DNA from: Rhypophila decipiens
Taxonomy: Eukaryota > Ascomycota > Sordariomycetes > Sordariales > Naviculisporaceae
NCBI GenBank assembly: GCA_033297075.1
Contig: MU858141.1
Span: forward strand, 114,812 to 145,886
Direction: 5' to 3'
DNA length: 31,075 nucleotides
A program made the translations under genes and the position numbers. The notes beneath the pieces were generated by a model. The model did not search any database. It saw only the letters and a program-made list of their open reading frames with translations, and had not been told where the DNA came from. Of the stretch, positions 22,249-31,075 are shown piece after piece; the first letter of the stretch is position 1; every line of letters begins with the position of its first letter.

Positions 22249-22266
22249 ACCTCCCGCGTGGGAGGT
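22249..22266. terminator. stem-loop 25 bp after the chitin-binding gene
   Basis: Perfect 7-bp stem ACCTCCC/GGGAGGT with loop GCGT, placed 24 bp after the stop at 22224. It could sit in the 3' UTR. A role in 3' end formation is not established. Confidence 0.35.
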
Positions 22267-22710
22267 TCATAATGGGGAAATTGCGTGGCATTGGGAGACT
22301 GATACCCGTCATCTTTACTCTTTCGCTGGTTGAGAACGCCGACTTGGCAGTGGCGTTAATATTGGAACTTTTTGGGAGGCATCCCAGGAGGCAGGCGACA
22401 GTCACGTCTTTAGTACCTCAACCAACATGGACTCATGCAAATCAAGAATGAAAACAACGTTGTGCACGCACTACATACCCTTTGTCGATGACATCTTTCA
22501 TCCCGAACGGAGAAACTTCCAGGCGCTTTAAAAGGGAAAAGGAGAACAACATCGAGGAACTGAAAGTTCGGCTCTGTGTGTGCGTACCAGTCCCCCATGG
22601 TGAGTTTGTCTCAGGGTGACCATTCACCATTCCCCTCCTTGATAAGGAAAGCGACCATGAAAAAGGAACAAAGATATAGGGGCAATCAATGGCTCCGCCT
22701 TGTATCGTGA

Positions 22711-22811
22711 CACACGCAATTTGGCAATTTTGCACTCAGCATGGCGTGACAATAACGTGGTTCGAACTCCGATCACGGACCGGCATACCTGGAAATCCAA
22801 CGCCGCAGGTC
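22711..22811 (+). repeat. tRNA-derived SINE-like element, copy D (diverged)
   Basis: TTGCACTCAGCATGG matches the segment after the A box in the other copies. GTGGTTCGAACTCC resembles a B box, and the tail ends CCAACGCCGCAGG, like the AACGCCGCCGG tail of the 29.6-kb copy. The A box itself is eroded. Confidence 0.45.
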
Positions 22812-23425
22812 AAATTTGGTGCAGCCGCCGGACCTAGTGCAACCCAATTCGTAAACTTGAAATTTTGAAAACTTGCGTAAACCATGCTCAATACTTTTGT
22901 GATGTCAGGTTACGGGGTGGGGACTCCTGGACCACCCAAAGGCCCCGCAGCGGGAAGGTCACTTACACGGGTCTTGGCACATAGGTCCCCAGCTAATCAA
23001 AGCTGTTTGAAGTGAGCCCCACTCTGAACCTCACCCATCTGCCGCAGCCTTTCATGACGGATTATGCACCTCCTCATGGCGACTTCCGTGATGAGATAGG
23101 TATCTCCTTTTCGAAAAGCACAAAGGCAACTTCATGGTTTTGTTTCGTCCTGTTACTTCTAATCTTCCCTACTGTCATAACCCTATTCGGGTTTCCGATC
23201 GGGCTCCGAAATCACCGATTAACATTTGTAGCCGCATTTCCTTGCATCCCGTGTCATCATTGGCTTTCTCCATTCCCTGTGCTGACCCTCCGATTATGAG
23301 GGGGTCTCTGGTGATGATTAGGCTCAGGATCGAGTCTGAGTTAAGCCACCGGCGCGGAATGAATCCTAGCTAGGTGCTGGCGTAAATCTCACGGGGCTTG
23401 AGACATTTGAAGCAAATCAATTCCA

Positions 23426-23456
23426 AATGCCCCGTCCGACACAAAAGCGGGGCATT
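23426..23456. repeat. inverted repeat AATGCCCCG / CGGGGCATT
   Basis: Perfect 9-bp stem (23426-23434 with 23448-23456) around a 13-nt loop. Its ends share ATGCCCCG/CGGGGCAT with the hairpin at 26864-26904. Confidence 0.7.
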
Positions 23457-23700
23457 GATGGTTATGAAGGAATTTTTGAAAGCCTATTATCGTGTTAAAT
23501 GGCTAAAAACATAAAGGTAAAAACTATTATAAAAACGCCCTACATAGGAATCGAACAGCGAATCTCCTTTACTATATATAATCAGCTTATTGTAACAAAA
23601 CGACATTAGTTGAAAATGAATAAAATACAGTTAGAAACAGAGGAAAAGGAAATAAAAAAAATAGAAGAAAAGAAAAAGACAAAAAACTTCGGATCAAGGT

Positions 23701-23933
23701 AACTGGAATCGCGGTGCGACGTACTCAGCTGAACCCGACAGGTTGTAAGGGCTTGAGATCTTCACGTTGCGAATCCAGCTGTACGATGGAGGAAGGCAAC
23801 TGGAATCGCGGTGCGACGAACTCAGCTGAACCCGACAGGTTGTAAGGGCTTGAGATCTTCACGTTGCGAATCCAGCTATGCGGATTTGAGAAAGGCAGGT
23901 GTGCAACGCTTAACCGCTATGCCACTCACCCCT
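23701..23933 (-). repeat. tRNA-derived SINE-like element, copy C, with tandem-duplicated body
   Basis: On the minus strand, GTGGCATAGCGGTTAAGCGTT (A-box-like) starts near 23930, followed by GCACACC. Two tandem copies of an 80-bp body (23798-23877 and 23701-23780, period 97 bp) follow, which contain GGATTCGCAACG and GTTCGTCGCACCGCG, related to the GGTTCGTCAACGCCGCC tail of the copy at 29.6 kb. The two 80-bp copies differ at one visible base (GTACTC versus GAACTC). Confidence 0.55.
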
Positions 23934-24809
23934 TCGAAATCCAATCCCAATTGTTGGAAAGGAGATCCAACTAAGGGGTATATATAGGGCTGGACCTACG
24001 CCCCGCATTCATGCGAAAAGGGGGGCGAAGGCTTGTGGCTCATGCTTCAACATGGATTGGAGTTCGAGAGGACGAGAGGAAAAGGGGGCGCTTTATTACA
24101 ACCACGAAAAGGTTAATGGCACGCGGGGTGTGTTCTATATTTGCAGTGCTTTTGCATTGCTTCGTGTTCTTTGTTGCAACTTCAATTTGCCCTTCAGGTT
24201 TGCACCAGGGGACCAAGATCTTTGCGTAAGGAGAGTGAACCTGGCTACCATGAGTCTTTTCGTACCTAAAACTTCATGGTAAGTACCCGAAACGAACCGT
24301 TGTAAGTTGTGCTATATACATGTCCTCGATTGAAAGAATATTGGCGGAAACACTGCTTGGTTCAATGCATTTTAAACTAACTACTACTTGCGCCGAGGTT
24401 TCCGAGATCATGAACGCTGAGTTCACACAACGCCCATTGGTCTCTGGGCATAACTAAGTGTCTTGAGACGAGTCATGCTACAACAGAACTCTTTGCCAGA
24501 GGGCTGTACGAGCTTGTACCTATCCAGTCTTTTGTTCTCAGAGTTTTTTTGCCTCCTTTCCCCGGTCGGGTTAGACTAAAGCCAGCAATGGAAAATACAA
24601 TTACAATTTTCTTGTAAGTAAAATAGTATTTACATTGATGAATCTGCTTACAATTGGAAATAACTAGGTTATCACTACAGAAGACTGGCGAGATCCGGGC
24701 TAGGTACAAGGGGGAAATCTAACTTTAAAATTGAAAGTGATAAGGGGTGGGCATCGGGTTTAAGAATCACACTTTCCCCATTGGGTTTCAACACGGAATC
24801 ACCTAGCAA

Positions 24810-25275
24810 GAGGATCTATTATTCCCCCAGCCCGAGGAAGTCTATGTAAACACGAACCTAACGCTCGACTATGAATTCAGCGCACTCAACGATCCGTTCA
24901 TCACAGGTGCGGTCCTAACTGACCGTGGCGGTCTCATGAACCTCAACACCAGGTACCGAGTACCAGACCTCAGCGACAGCCAAAAGAAATCAAATAATAC
25001 ACACCTTGGTAGTCGGGCGTACAAAGCCGCTTGGCTGCATAACGTCTTCACAGCACTGCAGCCTACTTCAACGTGACGAACCCAAACAACGGATCAATGG
25101 AAGCATTCCATCAGTGGAATGCACACATGAACAAGATATATTTCCACTCAATCTGACATCTGGGTCATCATGATTGAGTCTAGATGAGCTTCTGTCACTG
25201 GAGATCATCTGTACGTTCTGGATCTTACGTTCAGGGGTTACCAAATGTGTCTTCATCATCCTGGGAATTCAACCC
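24810..25275 (+). pseudogene. coding relic, membrane-protein-like, broken
   Basis: An acceptor-like CACCTAG (ends about 24806) precedes an open, protein-like stretch containing LDYEFSALNDPFITGAVLTD and LGSRAYKAAWLHNVFTAL (to a stop near 25077). In another frame it continues AAYFNVTNPNNGSMEAFHQW to a stop near 25157, then LSLDELLSLEIICTFWILRS from about 25171. The three pieces read as one degenerate protein region with at least one stop and frame changes. I do not recognise the family with certainty; it may be the extracellular part of a fungal membrane protein. Confidence 0.4.
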
Positions 25276-26523
25276 GCTGAGATCGATAGCCTTGGAACCG
25301 AAGGTTTTGTCCCACTCACTAGGTACCAAATCCAGCCCACTCCCCCGAATAGCACGGTCCTCGTACAGAATGTAGTGCACACCCAACCGGGTGATGGACG
25401 TTTAAACAGTCTGCGCACACGATTCATCTGCCCTGGCCACAGCAACAAACTGCGACCACCAACTCCCAGACAAGGATCCCCAGGAGAACTTGGGCGCAGA
25501 TAAAGGCAGGAATGCCGTAAGGACGGTGATAGCGCACCGTCCAGGACATTGGTATTACGTGTACAGCGGTGCTGTCAACGGTGTCGCAATTCAGTCCTGG
25601 CTCTTGCGCCTGGACGTCAGCGGGTGAAACGCCTTTGGTTCCGACGACAGTCGAGGCAGAGGTGTTGGTCCAGATCAGATGGATATCAGCGCGGTTGTTT
25701 TTGCGTCCTGAGTAAGGTTCTGCCACCTCGCTCACATCGCGATGTTACTGCTGCCCGTGTAGTCGACCCGGATGCCACCCGCAGTTGGGCTCAAGGCGCT
25801 GTTCAGTGCTGTGGTGAAAATCTTTACGTTGTAAGCAGCTTGGAGGGCGCCGATGCTGAAATCGCTCCTCGGTATGTTAGAGTCACCCTTGTAGGCGTAG
25901 GCGCCCAAAGACGCTGTTGGGGCTGACCGAGCCGGGGAGATGGATATGCGGCTGTCGCACACTGTGGGGGTGTTGGAATGGCCTTCGTATTGCTTTGACA
26001 GCAAGCCCCACACCAGATTTAGCTGAGAGATGTTATACTTGTTGCCTGTGTTCTCGACACCCCAAAGTGGTATTTCATTAGAACGAGTGTATACCTTGTC
26101 GTTGATGTCCTTCACCCCGAACCCGTTAAAGCTGCTGTCGCTTCTGGAATTGTTGTAGACGAGGGACACAGTCTTGATTGTTGCTTTGACAGTCGAAGCA
26201 CAAGCAAATATCTTCTGGGACCATTTGCTCCGGTCATCACAGACAATATTTGATACTGGGTTGACCCTTTGTGGGACGCCGCGCATCTGACCGCAAGCAA
26301 CGAGGATGTGGGTCGTATTGGCAAAGTCGCCGGTTCTTGCCCCTGCACAAGATATGTCTTGTTATCAAAAGTCAGACCTGAATTGGATCAATGTCGTTGT
26401 TCAATTGCACACAAAAGACTTACTTATCCCAGAATAGTTGCGTCCTCCCACCTTCCAGGGGCCGTTTCCAAGGTCAGTAGCCGAGCCTATCGAGCCGTCG
26501 TCAAACTTGAGACGGAGGGTGAC
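25231..26523 (-). pseudogene. broken fungal membrane-protein gene
   Basis: The first readable exon (26523-26424) contains LRLKFDDGSIGSATDLGNGP. An 81-bp GTAAGT...GTGCAG intron (26343-26423) joins in frame to an exon open to 25735. That exon reads ILVACGQMRGVPQRVNPVSN, KIFACASTVKATIKTVSLVY and IPLWGVENTG, and is cut by TGA at 25734-25732 just after SSNIAM. The same frame continues ARWQNLTQDAKTTA, then shifts to a frame with ADIHLIWTNTSASTVVGTKG and a hydrophobic helix (IPAFICAQVLLGILVWELVV). Two further frame changes lead to WDKTFGSKAIDLSG and a stop at 25233-25231. The order (extracellular part, single membrane helix, short cytosolic tail) resembles large uncharacterised Pezizomycotina membrane proteins (from memory). 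One nonsense codon and several frameshifts mark it as a pseudogene unless the assembly is poor. Confidence 0.6.
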
Positions 26524-26863
26524 GCACAAAAGGCAAGATCAAAATCAGGAAGTGACCGAGGTGTCGGTAGCCGTTGTGGACCTAGGGCGGAATATTAGGG
26601 GGGGTTACTCGATGGATTCGCTTCTCCAGACTGAGCCGGATGATTCACGCGTCGATGATCGAGACAGTTACCAAGCAGCGACGTCTACTGGTTCGCGACA
26701 AGGTCTTTCAACGCCTATCGTCGTCGAAAACAACAACCACCCATGAATCCTCAAGCACGTCATTGTGGGTCCAGGTATCTCTTTGGATGGAAGCCGAAGA
26801 AGCGCAAGTGAACCGCCAAGTTAAAAAGCACGGAACAGGACGTTTGGCGATGCCGTCTGAAGT

Positions 26864-26904
26864 CATGCCCCGCAAAACCGGCACGCTGTGCGCTGCGGGG
26901 CATG
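26864..26904. repeat. inverted repeat CATGCCCCGC / GCGGGGCATG
   Basis: Perfect 10-bp stem (26864-26873 with 26895-26904), with an inner GCAC-GCT-GTGC stem (26881-26891) inside the 21-nt loop. Confidence 0.75.
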
Positions 26905-27472
26905 TTGTCAGTTTTTCTCTGAGCCATCCTTCCCACAATGTCCTTCTCCGAGCCATCCTTCCACAACGTGCTCGACTTTCAACCCGCTATCGAGTCGCAT
27001 CAACTGAATTCCTAGCACAAGCCAGAGGGAGTGAGTTCATTTCGCCTTCCCCTGCCCAAGTACTCCCATTTCAATTCCTAACTGTTTGAGACTCACAGCT
27101 CCCCAATTGCTGAATCGACATCCAAAGGTATGATGGTGCCTCCTTTCCCCCCCCGTTCTTTGCGCCCTGTCGCGACACTCCAGTCGCTTTCCCTAGCCCT
27201 TTTTTGCAACGCCCCTTCTCCGACAATGCTCTTTTCCGGCAACCCCAATCTTTCTTTGGTCACAATTTCCTTTCTCCCTCACTGATTGGACTGCGTGGCC
27301 CGAACTTCCAGTTTTCTCCATCCAAGTGGCTGTGCTGGAAGGCGAGCAGCCTTCTTTTCTTTTCCCTTCTCACCCTCTCAGCTTTCTCATTCTCTTTCTA
27401 CCAAGTTCCCTCTTCTACTGCTAGCTACCTAGGACATTGGATCGATTCAATGAATGGTGGGTTTCCTACCTA

Positions 27473-27576
27473 TAACCCTAACCCTGAGTTGAAAGTGGCC
27501 CTGCACTGCTGTAATTTCAATGGAATATCCGCACCTCAGTTAAATGCTACTTTGTCTCCAGGGTTAGGGTTTTAGG
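27473..27576. repeat. two telomere-like motifs in opposite orientation
   Basis: TAACCCTAACCCT (27473-27485) and AGGGTTAGGGTTTTAGG (27560-27576) each hold two units of the fungal telomere repeat TTAGGG, facing in opposite directions about 75 bp apart. Confidence 0.6.
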
Positions 27577-27613
27577 TCAGCTGAAATCCCCTGATTCAAA
27601 GAATTAGTGGGCT

Positions 27614-29063
27614 ATGACCGATTCTAAGCCTGCTGAGTGTGTAATCTATGCCACTTACGGTTTGCTGACCTATCTGCCTATCTAGTCCAGCAAAAAGAGC
27701 CATGCCTGATTTCCTCGAGGCCCTTGAACGCGGCTCGTGGCGTCCCAGCCGCAGCCAGACACGAGGTCCACTTGTCGCAGACGATGCCCCGCTTGATGCC
27801 CGGATAGCAGCCTCCCTTGAATTCGCCATTACCATCGATTTCACAAGTGATAATAAAACACCCAATCATGTCAATGCGGTTGTTACTCGTGCTTCGGTTA
27901 CCGCTCCCGCCCCCGCCTTAGTCCCTGCCCGCGCTGCTACTCCTGGCCCGCTTGCCGATCCTGCTCCTGGTCTGGCTGACAGTCATACCCCCGTTACCAA
28001 TCATATTTCAGCTGGGGACCTCGCTCTTGATGACAATCCTGCCCGGGTTGAAGATTCCTCGCCGGCTACTGCCCCTGGTCAACTTACTGTTTCCGATCGC
28101 CGCAACCTTCGCCGAAAGGCGGCAAAGGCCAGAGGCCGACAGGCAGCAAAGGCCAAAGCATCGCGCATACAGGACGCATCGCGCGTCCAGGGAGCATCGC
28201 GCACCCAGGAAGCATTGTCTTTCTCCAAGCCACGTGTTGCTAGTGGCCATCTGCAGTTCCTTGGTACGGCTACCATTGACACAGCCGATGATGCTGTACG
28301 GGCTGCATCTGCCGCCGAGGTTGCCCCTGACTTCAGCACCATCAATGGCAGTCGCAGTCTCCATCTTGTGTTTTACACCGACGGATCTCGGACCAAGGCT
28401 GGGAAAGATGGCACTGCAGCGACAAAAGGTGGGTATGCTGTCATTCACAAAGTCCCAGGCACAAAGCGAGATTGGAGAATGTGTGCCTTTCTCATCGAAA
28501 ATTGCTACGGTGCAGTGCAGTCAGAGCTATCGGCGCAGACAGAGGCACTGGCAATGGCGGTCCGGTATCTCGAACGCAACGATGTGTCCGATGCAGTCGT
28601 CCAGATCTTCACAGATTCTCAGGAATCTATCAAAACCATCAATAAAGGCATCAGCAAGGATCGTTTTACCGGCTCATTGAGTTGGGACCAAGCGAGGCCG
28701 ATTCTAGTGGAGATGGCAAAACTATCTGAGCGAATCCACCAACGGAAATCCAAGGTCGAGATAAAATGGATGCCGAGAAACACCACCCGTAAGCATGAGG
28801 ATGCGGATTATCTATCAGGAAAGGCCAGTTTGAGGGAGAATATCGAGATCTCCCAGCCGAGCACCATGACTATCGATGTTGAAAGGGAGGTGAGAGAGGT
28901 TACTGAGAGGCACTTGACACAGCTGGCTGCCAGTGCTTCTAAGAGTAATGGGGACCATGATGCAATCAAGGATGCGCATCAATCGCGTGATGATACTTCG
29001 TTCCTTGGCAGCTACCAACTGGTTGACCCTCAAACTGGAGCTGGAACTGCAAACGAAGGATAA
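27614..29063 (+). CDS. stand-alone RNase H-like protein (paralogue 2), frameshifted C-terminus
   Basis: The long exon is open from ATG 27702 to the stop at 29061-29063 (453 residues). A small first exon (27614-27636), a 49-bp intron (GTGTGT...CTATCTAG, branch TGCTGACC) and in-frame joining add 13 residues; this exon is probable, not proven. In the 453-residue numbering, a long Ala/Pro-rich N-terminus precedes a basic stretch (SDRRNLRRKAAKARGRQAAK) and three six-residue repeats encoded by 18-bp units (28158-28211). The RNase H domain then has Asp227 in FYTDGS, Glu275 in VQSELSAQTEAL, Asp305 in VQIFTDSQES and Asp369 in HEDADYLSG. It matches paralogue 1 along the whole domain. From about 28980 the homologous tail (LELELQTKDNLVGHL) is in another frame (28933-29193), so a single-base shift has replaced the ancestral C-terminus. 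Confidence 0.8.
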
Positions 29064-31075
29064 CTTAGTGGGACATCTGGTCGGTTCCCAGGCTAAACGG
29101 CTTTCTGGAACACCCATTCTTCTGCCTTTTGAATCTGTATTAAGTCGTGAGGCAAAGGTGTCTAAGAACAGCAATAGCATGAGAAAGCGATAAGATGGAG
29201 GTCTCTGAACTTCGGCTGCAGCTTATGTTGAATACTTCTATAATATGGGATTCAACTAACGTTAGGTATTATTAGTGTTTTTATCATTGCAAGGATGGAT
29301 GGATGCTCAGGATTCATCATCGCTAGGTTAGTTAAAGCATGTACATGCGCCCAGTCAGCGCATCTATTCCAGCCAAGCAAAGCATCTATTTTGGCCCAGT
29401 CAGCTAGTTAATAAATTGTAGTCAAGGACAACAAACATCCATGGGGCTGATAAACAAATACTAGTTTCACATATACAGACACACTGTAGCTCCATTTACA
29501 ACTCTCCCTGTTCTGCTCAAATAAGGTTTTCAGCTGTGGAGCAAACTGTCTGTTGTATATAACCCCTCATTGCAGCTTCACCAACAATTGAGATTGGGGT
29601 GCCCTGAAGGGGTGTGTAGCGAAGGGGTTAAGCGTTGCACTCAGGATTGTCCTGTTGTTCAGAGAACACAGTTCGAGTCGCATTGCGAACGGCACACGGT
29701 TGAGGTTCCAAGTCCCTGACTTCGGTCGAGCGGCAGGTTCGTCAACGCCGCCGGAGCAATGTCCTGCATCCCCATTCTCACAAATATCTTTTTTTAGATT
29801 TGTTCTAGCTAAAGTTCACTGTTCGATTCACCTGTAAGGCATGTTTCTTTTCTTTTTTCTTTTTTTTGCCGTTTATTTTTGAGCTTCTTTAATTAAAACA
29901 CGCTTTGTGTTCTCGTTTAACATGAGGATCGATTGGTTTCTAACAATTCTTATACAACTATTAATGCCTGAACTTTGACTGTAGGAAGAGTCGCTGAGAA
30001 TGCCCGTGACATCTCCCCCGAATTCCTACCTCTGGCTTAACCAAAGCTTGGGCACGGGCTGAACGGTCACCACAGGTCCCACCACGATCGATGACTTACC
30101 ATATATAGTGAATGGGAAAAGTCAATGGTTATAGGGTGAGGATAGTTGCATGTAATCCCCGATCGGAAACATGAAGATGGACAAGCAAGCTGAATTGAGA
30201 AGAAACAAAACGAACAAAACTCATTGAATCGTCTTTGTGCTTTGAGGCGAGGAGATATTTCATCGTTGGAAAGTTGACACGGGGAGCTATCTCGATTTTA
30301 TTGCCTGTGAGACCGTGATGGAACCAGGAAGGCTGCGGGTATTGGGTGACGGTTGTGGTTCAGAGTGGGTACCCGCTTTGACACTACTGATTGGTGAAGA
30401 CGTGTGCCAAGACCAATGTAAGTAACCTTGTCGTTACGGGGCTTTTCAGCCTGTGTGTTTGCACAGCTCGCATTCTTCCAAAGGGCGAATATTGAGATCT
30501 CATGATTGATATCGCGCCGAGTAAATGCTTGTTCACATACGAATCAATTTCCGCAGCAACCCATAACGAGCTTTTCACAGGGCGTGGAGAGTCCTAAAAC
30601 GTGGGGCATCCGCCATGTAGTGGTACCCCCGGTCGGTACTGGATGTATTGCTGCACCCGCCGCCTCAATATCTTGAAGAGGGATTAATTCGGCGGGACTC
30701 CCGTTCATCGTTGCTAGATTCAATGTTGCTTGGGGTTGATCGTGAATACAGAGACTAGAGGTTCTTCGAAACCCTTTTCGACCCCTAAATAGCTTGGAAA
30801 TAGTGGATTGGCGACCAATTTATGCTGACCTGGCAGCAATGCTTGATCTGATCACTTTTTCGGCCAATGCATGATATCGCCGAACCGACCCCGACGCTTT
30901 GCGAAACGACCAATGGCATCCATCACGAGCAGAGAGGGACGAAAACTGGAAAAGTCTCAAATTCAAGTTTTCATCAACGTATATTACAGTTCCTCTCCAT
31001 GGTTGCTCTGTCATCTTTCGACCCTTCTTACGTCCATGTCGGAAACCCCGGAGTGTAACACTATAACGAGGTGTC
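29064..31075. other. right-end gene-poor region
   Basis: No supported gene. The part to 29193 is the out-of-frame tail of RNase H paralogue 2. A SINE-like element lies at 29608-29760, followed by T-rich runs (about 29850-29880). Remaining short frames have no domain pattern. Confidence 0.45.
29608..29760 (+). repeat. tRNA-derived SINE-like element, copy A
   Basis: GTGTAGCGAAGGGGTTAAGCG (A-box-like, about 29614) and CAGTTCGAGTCGC (B-box-like, about 29669) are spaced about 55 nt, as in a tRNA. A body ends GGTTCGTCAACGCCGCCGG. T-rich runs about 90 nt further on could end a Pol III transcript. Confidence 0.6.

Larger units (their letters stand above)
22225..24809. other. gene-poor region with SINE-like and inverted repeats
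   Basis: No supported coding region. The stretch holds a stem-loop just after the chitin-binding gene, SINE-like copies D (22711-22811) and C (23701-23933), a hairpin at 23426-23456 and a B-box-bearing AT-rich sequence near 23535-23600 (minus; GTTCGATTCC followed by TTTTT). Frames such as 22442-22735 minus and 23012-23299 plus show no domain pattern. Confidence 0.45.
26524..27613. other. intergenic region upstream of RNase H paralogue 2
   Basis: A pyrimidine-rich tract (about 27130-27420) looks like a fungal promoter. A plus-strand frame at 26611-26745 (starting MDSLLQTEPDDSRVDDRDSY) is protein-like in composition but stops after 44 residues; it is not called. The region also holds the hairpin at 26864-26904 and telomere-like motifs at 27473-27485 and 27560-27576. 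Confidence 0.45.

Noticed and set aside
23535..23600. Possible minus-strand tRNA with GTTCGATTCC and a T-run
   Set aside because: The sequence beside the B box does not form a T-stem and there is no matching acceptor or D-arm, so it is at most a remnant.
26611..26745. Plus-strand frame beginning MDSLLQTEPDDSRVDDRDSY
   Set aside because: The composition is protein-like but it stops after 44 residues, and no splice continuation could be traced.
27952..28680. 242-residue plus-strand frame with hydrophobic start
   Set aside because: It is an alternative frame of RNase H paralogue 2, whose own frame carries all catalytic motifs.
18073..29063. Intact LINE or LTR retrotransposon around the RNase H genes
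   Set aside because: No reverse transcriptase, endonuclease, gag, protease or integrase motif and no long terminal repeats were found on either side.
1..31075. CRISPR array, bacterial operon, plasmid origin or viral genome
   Set aside because: The genes are spliced and fungal; no regularly spaced repeat array, ribosome-binding-site-led operon or viral hallmark gene was seen.

Overview
The window reads as nuclear DNA of a filamentous ascomycete (Pezizomycotina, most likely Eurotiales such as Aspergillus or Penicillium; the rank is inference). The basis is short GT-AG introns of about 50-160 bp with CTAAC/CTGAC-type branch points, secreted proteins with fungal features, a fungal hybrid histidine kinase, tRNA-like elements, and long gene-poor stretches. 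No bacterial, plasmid or viral hallmark was seen. All functional names come from reading the translations, with no database search.

Layout. 1-2.8 kb: a split tRNA-like element, small tandem repeats, a cluster of hairpins and a small Cys-rich gene on the minus strand. 3.3-5.0 kb (minus): a secreted FAD oxidoreductase with three exons and the His and Cys expected for bicovalent FAD (AA7/glucooligosaccharide-oxidase type). 7.1-11.1 kb (minus): a 1318-residue GAF-containing hybrid histidine kinase with HisKA, HATPase and receiver domains and all key residues. 12.7-13.0 kb (plus): a small Cys-rich DUF3716-like gene. 13.6-15.5 kb (minus): a four-exon, GPI-anchored, secreted wall or surface protein. 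18.1-19.0 kb (minus): a stand-alone RNase H protein. 21.1-22.2 kb (plus): a secreted protein of six hevein-type chitin-binding modules, nearly one exon per module, with all introns in phase 1. 24.8-26.5 kb: two broken remnants of membrane-protein-like genes facing each other. 27.6-29.1 kb (plus): a second, larger RNase H paralogue with a shifted C-terminal frame. The remainder carries tRNA-derived, SINE-like elements and no gene I can support.

Themes. Three products are probably secreted or on the cell surface (oxidoreductase, GPI protein, chitin-binding protein), which fits sugar or wall interaction at the hyphal surface. The kinase is a plausible independent sensor. No biosynthetic cluster or shared promoter is evident. 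The right-hand 12 kb (19.7-31 kb) looks like an accessory region: at least four related tRNA-derived repeats, a tRNA 3'-half, telomere-like motifs, broken genes and two related stand-alone RNase H genes. The most interesting objects are the phase-1 exon-per-module hevein gene, whose introns are themselves duplicated, and the RNase H pair.
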